Positions 16,820 through 25,189 of a stretch of DNA of 64,000 nucleotides are shown in pieces. A program made the position numbers and the translations under genes. The notes beneath the pieces were generated by a model. The model was not told the DNA's origin. It did not search any database and saw only the letters and a list, made by a program, of their open reading frames with translations. The stretch comes from BPGX01 sp035405785 (GTDB taxonomy: Bacteria > Bacteroidota > Bacteroidia > B-17B0 > Aurantibacillaceae), in assembly GCA_035405785.1 (NCBI GenBank), contig DAONJS010000002.1, positions 124,001-188,000 on the forward strand, written 5' to 3'. Positions within the stretch are counted from its first letter, which is position 1, and every line of letters begins with the position of its first letter.

Positions 16820-17350
16820 TTACCATTCATTAGATTTAGGAGAATATAAATGTGATCTATATGTATCTACAATATCCTGTAAATCTTTTTTTAAATTAGA
16901 CATTAACTCTAAATATTTCTCTTTACCTAACCCAGTTTTTTTGCGACCTTTTTCTTCTGGGTAATCATCAGCTACAGGAAGAAGCGGCCAATTTTCATTA
17001 GGTCCTGCAATACAATTAACATTCTCTATAATTATTCTACTTTTATGATCTTTAAACATAAACTTAACTGTGTATGAAAATATCCATTCACCACTTCCCA
17101 ATATAGCAATAGGGTTTAATAATATTTCTTTTATAGTACCTTTTAGAATAATTATACCACCATCTTTATCATCATTTTGAATTACATCTTTTGCTGATAC
17201 CCATTTTTCTGCAATAAAAGCTTTTGTTAATGAATAAATATCATTTTTGTTTAAACTTACAGAATCAATGGTATCCCATTTGAAATCTTTTTGTGCAAAA
17301 CAAAAAATATTTAAAGTTGCAACTAAACCAAAAATAAAAAAATTTCTCAT
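16820..17350 (-). CDS. Secreted DUF4468-like protein
   Basis: From the ATG at 17350 the product is 176 residues with a signal peptide (MRNFFIFGLVATLNIFCFAQ). The rest resembles DUF4468 (TBP-like fold) proteins of Bacteroidota: AFIAEKWVSAKDVIQND, then GGIIILKGTI, and an aromatic-rich YTVKFMFKD strand. The function of this family is not known to me. The upstream ATG at 17368 lies within 2 bp of the -7 box TATTTTTG (17370-17377), so the downstream ATG is favoured. The family assignment is moderately sure. Confidence 0.7.
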   Translation of the reverse strand: MRNFFIFGLVATLNIFCFAQKDFKWDTIDSVSLNKNDIYSLTKAFIAEKWVSAKDVIQNDDKDGGIIILKGTIKEILLNPIAILGSGEWIFSYTVKFMFKDHKSRIIIENVNCIAGPNENWPLLPVADDYPEEKGRKKTGLGKEKYLELMSNLKKDLQDIVDTYRSHLYSPKSNEW

Positions 17351-17369
17351 AACACTTTCTTTTTGCATG

Positions 17370-17377
17370 CAAAAATA
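17370..17377 (-). promoter_or_regulatory. -7 box of DUF4468-like gene
   Basis: TATTTTTG on the minus strand, which decides the start at 17350 rather than 17368. Confidence 0.45.
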
Positions 17378-17426
17378 ATTATTTTTATTCTTATATAAAA
17401 ACTTTTGAAAATGAAACCTATCCTCT

Positions 17427-17468
17427 CACTCAATAAAATATACCATTCACTCAATGAAACATACCGTT
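17427..17468. repeat. Two tandem 21-bp direct repeats upstream of a promoter
   Basis: CACTCAATAAAATATACCATT (17427-17447) is followed directly by CACTCAATGAAACATACCGT plus T (17448-17468), 17 of 21 positions identical. A further truncated unit starts CAATAAATAT. The block ends 32 bp before the -33 box of the downstream lipoprotein gene. A repeat period of two helical turns suits binding of a regulator on one DNA face. Confidence 0.7.
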
Positions 17469-17500
17469 CAATAAATATTTTTGCACTTTTGTAAAAAAAA

Positions 17501-17533
17501 TTTGGAAAATAGTTGAAATTTTATGTATCTTTG
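17501..17533 (+). promoter_or_regulatory. Promoter of putative lipoprotein gene (TTTG-N21-TATCTTTG)
   Basis: TTTG at 17501-17504, a 21-nt spacer and TATCTTTG at 17526-17533: a full Bacteroidota-type promoter. It lies 17 bp before the ATG at 17551. Confidence 0.75.
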
Positions 17534-17550
17534 TAACAAAATTTAAAACT

Positions 17551-18096
17551 ATGAAAAAACTAAAAATAGCATATTTAATTTTGGGCGTATCAATGAGTTT
17601 GATAATGGTAATGTGCAATAAAAGTAAAGACAATAGCATTGCCCCCGGTTATAGAGATGAAGTAGGTGGTGGTGGTAATCCTAACCCCAATTCAGTAACC
17701 ACAACTGGCACAAGTACTATTACTAACCCTGCTACAACAAATAGCACATTAAATGTTGGCGGTGCTGGTTGGTCTTATGCTGCCTGTGGAACAGGAAATA
17801 CTCTATTAGCTTTCAACGGAGCAACCACAGTTCAAATCAATTTCTTTGCTCCTCCTACTACTGGAAGTTATAACTTACAAAGTGGCACTCCTACATCAAA
17901 CAGTGTAGCACAAATGATTGTATACAATCCTCCCGGACAACCTTCTGGTATTGTTTGGTATTCAGCATCTGGAATGATTAGTGTTTCTACCACTACTGGC
18001 GGAAATGTAACAGCCACATTTAATAATATCCCTTGTACTCAAATGCAATTTCCATTCCCTGTTGTAACCGTTTCGGGTGCAATGACTTGTATTTGA
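17551..18096 (+). CDS. Putative exported lipoprotein, function unknown
   Basis: The 181-residue product starts with a basic, hydrophobic leader ending in MVMCNKSKD, so C22 may be lipidated, though Met at -1 is not a classical lipobox. A Gly/Asn/Thr-rich linker follows (about residues 35-70). Then comes a compact beta-rich domain with three cysteines that could form disulphides (SYAACGTG, NIPCTQM, AMTC at the end). I do not recognise the family; a cell-surface beta-sandwich is plausible. It has its own promoter, upstream tandem repeats and a downstream terminator, so it is a single transcription unit. Confidence 0.65.
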   Translation: MKKLKIAYLILGVSMSLIMVMCNKSKDNSIAPGYRDEVGGGGNPNPNSVTTTGTSTITNPATTNSTLNVGGAGWSYAACGTGNTLLAFNGATTVQINFFAPPTTGSYNLQSGTPTSNSVAQMIVYNPPGQPSGIVWYSASGMISVSTTTGGNVTATFNNIPCTQMQFPFPVVTVSGAMTCI

Positions 18097-18120
18097 TATA
18101 GTATAAATATCATATCTTTG
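18092..18120 (+). promoter_or_regulatory. Possible promoter of HTTM-methyltransferase pair
   Basis: A -7 box TATCTTTG at 18113-18120 with TTTG at 18092-18095. The 17-nt spacing is short for this consensus. The -7 box abuts the terminator hairpin of the upstream gene, so a transcript starting here would begin inside that hairpin. Confidence 0.35.
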
Positions 18121-18147
18121 AACCGTCAGATTTTCTGGCGGTTTTTT
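18121..18147 (+). terminator. Rho-independent terminator of lipoprotein gene
   Basis: AACCGTCAG and CTGGCGGTT form a 9-bp stem (one G-U pair) with a 5-nt loop and a run of six T. It lies 24 bp after the stop codon at 18096. Confidence 0.85.
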
Positions 18148-18155
18148 ATTTTAAA

Positions 18156-19568
18156 ATGAATTTTATTCTTTCATACTTTTATACTCGTTATTATTTCAAT
18201 CCCAAAGTGTTAAGCGTTGGAAGAATATTAATTTCACTTATCATTTTGCTGGATTTATTTTTTCGTTATCAAAATTTTGAAGCACATTATACAAATAATG
18301 GCGTATTACCAACAAGTGTGATTAAAACTTATTATCCATTTTATCAATATTATTTTTCCATTCATAATTTTATAGAATCCCCTACTCTGCTTCATATTTT
18401 ATTTTGGATACACTTTATTAGTGCATTGATATTATTAATAGGTTGGAATACTCGTTTATTTACAATCATCAATTTTGTTTTAATTTTATCTCTTCATCAT
18501 CGCAATCCTGTTATTTTACAAGGCGGAGATGATTTGCTTAGAATCACATTGTTTTATATGATTTTCCTACCATGGGGAAGTTTTTATTCTATTGATTCTT
18601 TTTTACAAAAGAAAAAAAATTTAGAAATCGTTCATTCTACTACAAATTTTTCTTGGATATTTGTTATTTTTCAAATTAATATTGGATTTGTATATTTGTT
18701 TTCAGCATTATTAAAAACAGCAGATGAATGGCGAATTTCAGGCGATGCCATTTATTACGCATTAAGTTTAGATACTTTAAGAACATCATTTGGAAATTTG
18801 ATTTATCAACAATACCCACTTACCAGAGTTTTGACATTTATAGTTTATTATGGATTTGAAATTATTGCTCCATTATTGATTATTTTTTCACCAACAATTT
18901 CATTAAGAAAATTAGGTGCTATTTCAATTATACTTTTACATTTGTTTATTGTAAGTGCTTTGAAAGTCGGCATCTTTCCCTTTGTAGGCATTACAACTGC
19001 GTTGATGTTATTAGTTAATCAAAAAGATTTACCTTCAAAAATTAAAACGAACAAAAATGAATTGTTATTTTCAATAATATTATTTGTACTAATTTTACGA
19101 TATAATTTAGCAACCCTTCAAGTCCCTTATTTTTCAATAACTTTGTGGGAAGATAGATTTCTAAACAGCATTGGTTTATCTCAAAGATGGAATATGTTTT
19201 CTCCGGGCGTTAAAAGATACTATGGATGGCTTGTATTGCGTGGAATAAAAAGCAATAATACCGAATGGGATTTAATTCATAACACACCTAACCTACATTA
19301 TGAAGCCACACCATTAAACAAAAATTTTCTCAAAGGTGATAGATGGAGAAAGTTTTTAGAAAACTACGAACAACAGCATTACAATTTTATTAAACCCTAT
19401 TTTTGCTATTATCTTATTCAACAATGGAATGAAAAACACCCCGAAAATACAATAGAAGCACTCAATATACTTTTTGTAAAAAAAGAAACATTACCAAATT
19501 ATCAATTTAAAACTGAAATAGAAAATCTCTCTTTGTGTAACATCAACATTGAAAAACAATCTCAATGA
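18156..19568 (+). CDS. HTTM-domain membrane protein (vitamin K carboxylase-like fold)
   Basis: The 470-residue protein has multiple hydrophobic segments over about residues 20-320. It also has the HTTM hallmarks HHRNPVILQGGDDLLR and LSQRWNMFSPGV. The HTTM (horizontally transferred transmembrane) domain is shared with vitamin-K-dependent gamma-glutamyl carboxylase, but the bacterial proteins' substrates are mostly unknown. The soluble C-terminal 130 residues contain no motif I recognise. It overlaps the next methyltransferase gene by 4 bp (ATGA), so the two are very likely translated together. Confidence 0.85.
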   Translation: MNFILSYFYTRYYFNPKVLSVGRILISLIILLDLFFRYQNFEAHYTNNGVLPTSVIKTYYPFYQYYFSIHNFIESPTLLHILFWIHFISALILLIGWNTRLFTIINFVLILSLHHRNPVILQGGDDLLRITLFYMIFLPWGSFYSIDSFLQKKKNLEIVHSTTNFSWIFVIFQINIGFVYLFSALLKTADEWRISGDAIYYALSLDTLRTSFGNLIYQQYPLTRVLTFIVYYGFEIIAPLLIIFSPTISLRKLGAISIILLHLFIVSALKVGIFPFVGITTALMLLVNQKDLPSKIKTNKNELLFSIILFVLILRYNLATLQVPYFSITLWEDRFLNSIGLSQRWNMFSPGVKRYYGWLVLRGIKSNNTEWDLIHNTPNLHYEATPLNKNFLKGDRWRKFLENYEQQHYNFIKPYFCYYLIQQWNEKHPENTIEALNILFVKKETLPNYQFKTEIENLSLCNINIEKQSQ

Positions 19569-20353
19569 CATTTGCTGAAATATGGCATAGAATTAAAAAC
19601 TATTTACAATATCAAATATCTGCAAAAGATTTGCACAGCATACATTCTCCCTTTTTATTTGAATTTGTAAAATTTTGTTTTGATAAAAGCAACCATTATT
19701 ATGCATTTGATGAATTATCAAGCATTCGCAAAAAATTATTAGCAAGTAATCAAATCATTGAATACACTGACATCGGAGCAAAATCATTTGTATTATCTAA
19801 TAAAGTAAAGGTTTCAGATATTACAAGAGTTTCTGTAAGTCCAGCAAAATATTCAGAATTATATTTTAGAATCATACAATTTTTGAATGCGAAAATTTGT
19901 TTGGAATTAGGAACTTCAATTGGTATGAATACCTTGTATTTAAGTTATGCTAATCCTGAAAAAGTGATTACCATTGAAGGACAAAAGGAGATATTTAATT
20001 TTGCAAATCATTTATTTACAAACTATTCAAGAAAAAATATAGAAAGCATTCATTCTAATTTTGATGTTATTTTACCTGAATTAATAAAAAAATACACCTT
20101 TGATTTTGTTTTAATAGATGGCAATCACACATATAATGCTACCATTCGTTACTATAAATGGTTACTTTCATCTATGAATAAAAAATCAATCATTATCATT
20201 GATGATATTTATTGGAGCAAAGAAATGACAAGGGCTTGGAAAGAAATTCAAAATGATGGTGTGAATAAAATAACATTAGATTTATATCGCTGTGGGATTA
20301 TAATTTTTAATCCTGATATTTTATATGCACAGCATTTTAGATTGAGGTATTGA
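19565..20353 (+). CDS. Class I SAM-dependent methyltransferase, O-methyltransferase-like
   Basis: The 262-residue protein has a Rossmann methyltransferase core. Motif I is LELGTSIGMNTLYLS, the acidic strand end is ITIEGQ, and an IDGNHTYNATIRYYKWL segment resembles class I O-methyltransferases. It lacks a signal peptide and is presumably cytoplasmic. The substrate is unknown. Translational coupling to the HTTM protein suggests they act in one modification pathway. Confidence 0.85.
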   Translation: MTFAEIWHRIKNYLQYQISAKDLHSIHSPFLFEFVKFCFDKSNHYYAFDELSSIRKKLLASNQIIEYTDIGAKSFVLSNKVKVSDITRVSVSPAKYSELYFRIIQFLNAKICLELGTSIGMNTLYLSYANPEKVITIEGQKEIFNFANHLFTNYSRKNIESIHSNFDVILPELIKKYTFDFVLIDGNHTYNATIRYYKWLLSSMNKKSIIIIDDIYWSKEMTRAWKEIQNDGVNKITLDLYRCGIIIFNPDILYAQHFRLRY

Positions 20354-20403
20354 GAGGAACTATTATTTACTATTCAATCAAAATCACATTTCTTAAATCA
20401 TTC

Positions 20404-21756
20404 TTACATCTCACAACTCTCCCTCACCACTTCCCCTCTTATACACTTTGCATCATCATCAAAATCCAACAATTTTACAGAATATATTTTTCCTGATAAA
20501 TTTGTATCATAATCAATACCTACACGGATATAATTATCTGTATAACCAAACATTTTGCCATTCTTTTCTTCATCTTCCCACAATACTTTTCTAATTTTAC
20601 CTAAATTTTGCTGATAAAAATAATGTTGCTTTTTTTGAGATAAACTTCTCAAAATAGCATTTCTCTCTTTTCTTACTGGAACTGGCACTTTATTTGGCAA
20701 GGTAGCCGCCAGTGTGTTTTCTCTTTCACTATATGTAAATACATGCAAATATGAAACATCTAAACCACGAATGAATTCTAATGTTTCATTAAATAACTCA
20801 TCTGTTTCACCCGGAAATCCAACAATTACATCTACTCCTATACAAGCGTCAGGCATCAACGATTTTATTTTTTCAACTCTTTGTGCGTATAATTCTCTTC
20901 TGTATCGCCTTTGCATTTTGGCAAGTATGGCATTACTACCCGATTGCAAAGGAATATGAAAATGTGGAACTAAATGTCTGGATTTTGCAACTAATTCAAT
21001 TATTTCATCAGTAAGCAAATTGGGCTCAATAGAAGAAATTCTCAATCTGAATTCCTCATCAATCTTTTCTATTTCCTGCAATAATTGATATAAAGTAAAA
21101 CTTCTTTTTTTTCTGTTATTTGCCTGAAATGCTTCACCCTGATTAGATGCTACAAATCCTATATCTCCTATATTAACACCAGTAAGCACAATTTCCTTAC
21201 TGCCTTGCTTTAATATCTGATGTATATTATTGATAATACCTTCAATAGTATCACTTCTGCTTTCACCTCTGGCTAATGGAATGGTACAATAACTACAAGT
21301 ATAATCACATCCATCCTGAATTTTTAAAAATGTTCTTGTTCTGTCTCCAAAAGAATAAGAAGCATTAAAATGATAAGCATTTTCAATTTCAGAAAAAAAC
21401 ATTTGTGATTTCTCTTCTTCTAAATGTTTCAAATAATCCAGTATTTTAAATTTTTCATTAGTACCTAAAACTAATTTCACGCCTTCAGTATTCAAAATTT
21501 CTTCTGGTTTTAATTGTGCATAACATCCAATGGCAATAATTTTACAATCTTTATTTTTACTTAATGCTCTTTTGACAATACTCTTAAATTCTTTATCAGC
21601 GTTTTCTGTAACACTGCAAGTATTAATTACACAAATATCCGCCGGTTCATTAAAATCAACAATTTTGTAATTATGATTAACAAACATTTTTGAAATTGTA
21701 GATGTTTCTGCAAAATTCAATTTACATCCTAATGTATAAAATGATACTCTGTTCAT
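20404..21756 (-). CDS. mtaB: tRNA t6A37 methylthiotransferase MtaB
   Basis: MtaB adds a methylthio group at C2 of t6A37 in ANN-decoding tRNAs. The 450-residue protein shows the UPF0004 domain with cluster cysteines C11 (YTLGCKLN), C47 and C78. The radical-SAM motif follows as C150, C154 and C157 (GCDYTCSYC). The core includes FHIPLQSGSNAIL and VDVIVGFPGETDE, and a TRAM-like tail ends the protein. The YTLGCKLN signature favours MtaB over MiaB or RimO. It lies 24 bp downstream of the nfu-like gene, a possible iron-sulphur supplier. Confidence 0.95.
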   Translation of the reverse strand: MNRVSFYTLGCKLNFAETSTISKMFVNHNYKIVDFNEPADICVINTCSVTENADKEFKSIVKRALSKNKDCKIIAIGCYAQLKPEEILNTEGVKLVLGTNEKFKILDYLKHLEEEKSQMFFSEIENAYHFNASYSFGDRTRTFLKIQDGCDYTCSYCTIPLARGESRSDTIEGIINNIHQILKQGSKEIVLTGVNIGDIGFVASNQGEAFQANNRKKRSFTLYQLLQEIEKIDEEFRLRISSIEPNLLTDEIIELVAKSRHLVPHFHIPLQSGSNAILAKMQRRYRRELYAQRVEKIKSLMPDACIGVDVIVGFPGETDELFNETLEFIRGLDVSYLHVFTYSERENTLAATLPNKVPVPVRKERNAILRSLSQKKQHYFYQQNLGKIRKVLWEDEEKNGKMFGYTDNYIRVGIDYDTNLSGKIYSVKLLDFDDDAKCIRGEVVRESCEM

Positions 21757-21780
21757 TTGTTATTCAATATTTAATTTTCC

Positions 21781-22431
21781 TTATTCATTTAAAATACCTT
21801 CGCTTCTTACTTCTTTCACAATATCAGGCAACATTTTTTTCAGCAATGCTTCAATGCCCGCTTTCAATGTATAAATACTGCTGGGACATCCACTGCATGC
21901 TCCACGCATTTTCAAATACACTACACCGTCTTTGAATGACTCAAATGTAATAAATCCTCCATCTTGTGATACTGCAGGTAAAATGTATTCATTTAGTATA
22001 TCAATAATTTTTTGTTCAATTTCATTTTGTGGTATATTATGTTGCACAGCAATCTCATTAATTATTTTTTCTTTGTTATTGATGTTTTCATTTGATTCCA
22101 CATCATTTTCAGATAATAATTCAACATCTATTACTTTCTTCCCTTGATTTAAAAACTGATAAATAAAATCTCTTACTTCAAGTAAAATGTCATCCCACAT
22201 TACAAACGAATGTTTAGTAATACTTACATAATTTTCAGTAATAAGCACATGTTTTACAAATGGAAATTGCAATAATTCTTTTGCTAATGGCGAAACATTT
22301 GAAACTTTTGAAATATCAAACTCTAATACTTTTCCCGAAGGTAAAAACATTCTGTTTGTAATAAACTTTATTGTTTCTGGATTTGGTGTTTGTTCCATCA
22401 CTATTGATAAAGGTAATTCTTCTTTCACCAT
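21781..22431 (-). CDS. Nfu-type iron-sulphur cluster scaffold/carrier protein
   Basis: The N-terminal Nfu_N domain (residues 8-95, EQTPNPETIKFITNR, SPLAKELLQFPFVKHVLI) is joined to a C-terminal NifU-like domain. The cluster-binding cysteines C179 and C182 lie in ACSGCPSS. Such proteins carry 4Fe-4S clusters to apo-enzymes in the cytoplasm. The gene directly precedes mtaB, which needs two 4Fe-4S clusters, so the pairing makes functional sense. A -7 box TACATTTG (22446-22453) lies 14 bp upstream of the ATG. Confidence 0.93.
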   Translation of the reverse strand: MVKEELPLSIVMEQTPNPETIKFITNRMFLPSGKVLEFDISKVSNVSPLAKELLQFPFVKHVLITENYVSITKHSFVMWDDILLEVRDFIYQFLNQGKKVIDVELLSENDVESNENINNKEKIINEIAVQHNIPQNEIEQKIIDILNEYILPAVSQDGGFITFESFKDGVVYLKMRGACSGCPSSIYTLKAGIEALLKKMLPDIVKEVRSEGILNE

Positions 22432-22445
22432 AAAATTATTTTCCG

Positions 22446-22453
22446 CAAATGTA
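22446..22453 (-). promoter_or_regulatory. -7 box TACATTTG of nfu-mtaB
   Basis: A perfect TAnnTTTG on the minus strand, ending 14 bp before the ATG and followed by CGG as in the tRNA promoters. No -33 was identified at 21 nt. Confidence 0.5.
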
Positions 22454-22574
22454 CAAGTTTATTTGTATAATAAGTTGAAATTTACATTCTTCACAAAATG
22501 CCCTTTTATCAATAATTTCTCAATGGCACAATAATTGTTTAATTTTACTGCAAAATTTAAAACCTAATTAAAAA

Positions 22575-24968
22575 ATGTTTGAAAATATGTTCAATCCTGT
22601 AACAGACGAGGATGTAGATTTTATACCCTTACTTTCTTCCGAAGATGAAGAAAGTATAAACTCTGAAAATTTGCCACAAACACTGCCAATTTTACCTTTA
22701 CGCAATACTGTTTTATTTCCAGGTGTTGTTATCCCTATTACAGTGGGAAGAGATAAATCCATTGCACTTATTAAAGATGCTTACAAAAACAAGCAAATTA
22801 TAGGTGTTACAGCCCAAAAAGACGAAAGAATTGAAGACCCTAATCCATCAGATATTTATACTATCGGAACTTCTGCAAAAATTTTGAAACTATTAAGAAT
22901 GCCCGACGGCAATACCACAGTCATTTTACAAGGAAGAAAAAAAATTCACATCAAAAATGTATTTCAAACAGAACCCTATTTTCAGGCAGAAATAGATGCT
23001 CTACCCGACCAACCCGTTCCTCAAAATGATGCCGAATTTATAGCCATCATTGCTTCTATTAAAGAAGTGGCTATCAAAATTATAAAACAATCTCCAAACA
23101 TCCCATCTGAAGCCACTTTTGCCATCAATAATATTGAAAGCCCTCATTTTTTAGTAAGTTTTATAGCATCTCACATTAATATCCCAACTGCTGATAAACA
23201 AAAACTTCTTGAAGCATCTGATATAAAATCTCGTGCATTATCTCTGCTATCTTTATTAAATAAAGAACTCAATTTAATTGAATTAAAAAATCAAATTCAA
23301 AATAAAACCAAAAGTGATATTGACAAACAACAAAGAGAATACTTTTTAAGCCAGCAATTAAAAACAATACAGGAAGAATTAGGTGGTTCTCCCTTTGAAC
23401 AAGAAATTAAAGAGTTTGAAGAAAAAGCAAAAACAAAAAAATGGAATGAACAAACAAAGGCATTCTTTGAGAAAAATTTAAACAAACTCAAAAGAATGAA
23501 TCCTAATTCTCCTGAATATGGCATCACCTTATCGCATTTAGAACTTTTGCTTGACCTGCCATGGAATGAATATACAGAAGATAATTTTGATATTCAAAAT
23601 GCTAAAAAAATTTTAGATGAAGACCATTTTGGTTTAGAAAAAGTAAAAGAAAGAATTTTAGAATATCTTGCTGTAATTAAATTAAAAAACAACTTAAAAG
23701 CCCCTATTCTTTGTTTGTATGGGCCTCCAGGTGTTGGTAAAACATCATTAGGAAAAAGTATAGCAAGGGCTTTAGGTAGAAAATATGTAAGAATGAGTTT
23801 AGGTGGCTTGCACGATGAAAGTGAAATTCGTGGACATAGAAAAACATACATAGGTGCAATGCCCGGTAGAATTATTCAAAATATCAAAAAAGCCGGTAGT
23901 TCAAATCCTGTTTTTGTATTAGATGAAATTGATAAAATAGGCAGAGATTTTCAGGGCGACCCGGCATCTGCTTTACTTGAAGTGCTTGACCCAGAACAAA
24001 ATAATACATTTTATGATAATTATTTAGAAACAGAATATGATTTAAGTAAAGTACTTTTTATTGCTACCTGCAATGACCTGAATACTATACATCCTGCATT
24101 GCTTGACCGTTTTGAAATCATAAATGTAACAGGTTACAGCACAGAAGAAAAAATGGAAATTGCAAAAAAATTCCTCATCCCTAAAGTTTGTGATGAAACC
24201 GGTATTAAAAAATCACAATTCAAAATAAGTGATTCTCTTTTAGAAGAAATTATTGAAAATTATACTTTTGAAAGCGGCGTTCGTAATTTAGAAAAACGTC
24301 TTTCAAAAATCGCAAGACATATTGCTCTACAAATTTCATTAAATAACGAAATTCCAAAGATAACAGCACAATATCTTCCTAAAATTTTTGGTCCAACGCA
24401 CATTAAAGAAAAATACGAATATACAGACACACCCGGCGTTGTGCCCGGTTTAGCATGGACTCCAAACGGTGGCGAAATAATGTACATTGAAACAGTTTCT
24501 TCCCCATCAAAAGAAACTAACCTTACACTCACAGGAAATTTAGGAACAGTGATGAAAGAAAGTGCTACCATTGCATTAGAGTTTATTAAATCTCATACAA
24601 AAGAATTAGGTATTACTCAAAAAGATATTGAAAACAAACATTTTCACATGCATGTACCAGAAGGTGCTGTTCCCAAAGATGGCCCAAGTGCAGGTATTGC
24701 TATGATTGTATCTTTGATGAGTTGCATTAAAAACAAGAGTGTAAAGAAAAAATTAGCCATGACTGGCGAAATTACCTTGAGAGGTAAAGTACTTCCAGTT
24801 GGTGGCATTAAAGAAAAGATATTAGCCGCTAAAAGGGCGGGAATTAAAGATATTATATTGTGTAAAGACAACGAACAAGATATTAAAGATATCCCCCAAG
24901 AATATCTGAAAGGATTGAACTTTCACTATGTATCTACAATTAAAGAAGTTGTAAAACTATCTTTTTAG
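22575..24968 (+). CDS. lon: ATP-dependent protease Lon
   Basis: Lon degrades misfolded and regulatory proteins in the cytoplasm. The 797-residue protein has the N-terminal substrate-binding domain (about 37-240), a coiled-coil linker and an AAA+ module. Walker A is GPPGVGKTS (383-391) and Walker B is VFVLDEIDKIG. The protease domain carries the catalytic dyad S705 (PKDGPSAG) and K748 (GGIKEK). It is divergent from nfu-mtaB. I saw no heat-shock operator or CIRCE-like element upstream. Confidence 0.97.
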   Translation: MFENMFNPVTDEDVDFIPLLSSEDEESINSENLPQTLPILPLRNTVLFPGVVIPITVGRDKSIALIKDAYKNKQIIGVTAQKDERIEDPNPSDIYTIGTSAKILKLLRMPDGNTTVILQGRKKIHIKNVFQTEPYFQAEIDALPDQPVPQNDAEFIAIIASIKEVAIKIIKQSPNIPSEATFAINNIESPHFLVSFIASHINIPTADKQKLLEASDIKSRALSLLSLLNKELNLIELKNQIQNKTKSDIDKQQREYFLSQQLKTIQEELGGSPFEQEIKEFEEKAKTKKWNEQTKAFFEKNLNKLKRMNPNSPEYGITLSHLELLLDLPWNEYTEDNFDIQNAKKILDEDHFGLEKVKERILEYLAVIKLKNNLKAPILCLYGPPGVGKTSLGKSIARALGRKYVRMSLGGLHDESEIRGHRKTYIGAMPGRIIQNIKKAGSSNPVFVLDEIDKIGRDFQGDPASALLEVLDPEQNNTFYDNYLETEYDLSKVLFIATCNDLNTIHPALLDRFEIINVTGYSTEEKMEIAKKFLIPKVCDETGIKKSQFKISDSLLEEIIENYTFESGVRNLEKRLSKIARHIALQISLNNEIPKITAQYLPKIFGPTHIKEKYEYTDTPGVVPGLAWTPNGGEIMYIETVSSPSKETNLTLTGNLGTVMKESATIALEFIKSHTKELGITQKDIENKHFHMHVPEGAVPKDGPSAGIAMIVSLMSCIKNKSVKKKLAMTGEITLRGKVLPVGGIKEKILAAKRAGIKDIILCKDNEQDIKDIPQEYLKGLNFHYVSTIKEVVKLSF

Positions 24969-24995
24969 AAGGAATTTTTATCAGTTACGAAATAC

Positions 24996-25034
24996 AGTTA
25001 TACCAAAGATATTTTAGTTTCAGAAAAAATTCCG
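24996..25034. repeat. Solo diverged end of the 6248-6746 element
   Basis: 39 bp that match the reverse complement of 6708-6746 at 33 of 39 positions without gaps, including TTATACCAAAG and GAAAAAATT. No second end was found nearby, so this looks like a remnant or solo terminal repeat. It lies 17 bp upstream of double-hairpin copy 2. Confidence 0.55.
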
Positions 25035-25044
25035 CTTTATTGCT

Positions 25045-25100
25045 TTTAGTGCTGACGCAACTTGGTCAGCATGCCGACATTTATAGTCGGCACTAAAAAC
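25045..25100. repeat. Double-hairpin repeat, copy 2
   Basis: GCTGAC (25051-25056) pairs with GTCAGC (25065-25070) around 8 nt. After AT, GCCGAC (25073-25078) pairs with GTCGGC (25086-25091) around 7 nt. The outer flanks TTTTAGT / ACTAAAA are also complementary. It lies in the lon-icd gap. Confidence 0.8.
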
Positions 25101-25140
25101 TCTTCACTTTTTATTAAAAAAATCACCCTTTCCCAAAATT

Positions 25141-25171
25141 TTGTCTCTAAAAAAACATTTTACTATTATTG
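25141..25171 (+). promoter_or_regulatory. Putative icd promoter (TTG-N20-TATTATTG)
   Basis: TTG at 25141-25143 (preceded by TT), a 20-nt spacer, then TATTATTG at 25164-25171, one mismatch from TAnnTTTG. It ends 18 bp before the ATG at 25190 and overlaps the longer start at 25169, which is therefore rejected. Confidence 0.55.
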
Positions 25172-25189
25172 CCCCAAAATTTTATTTCT

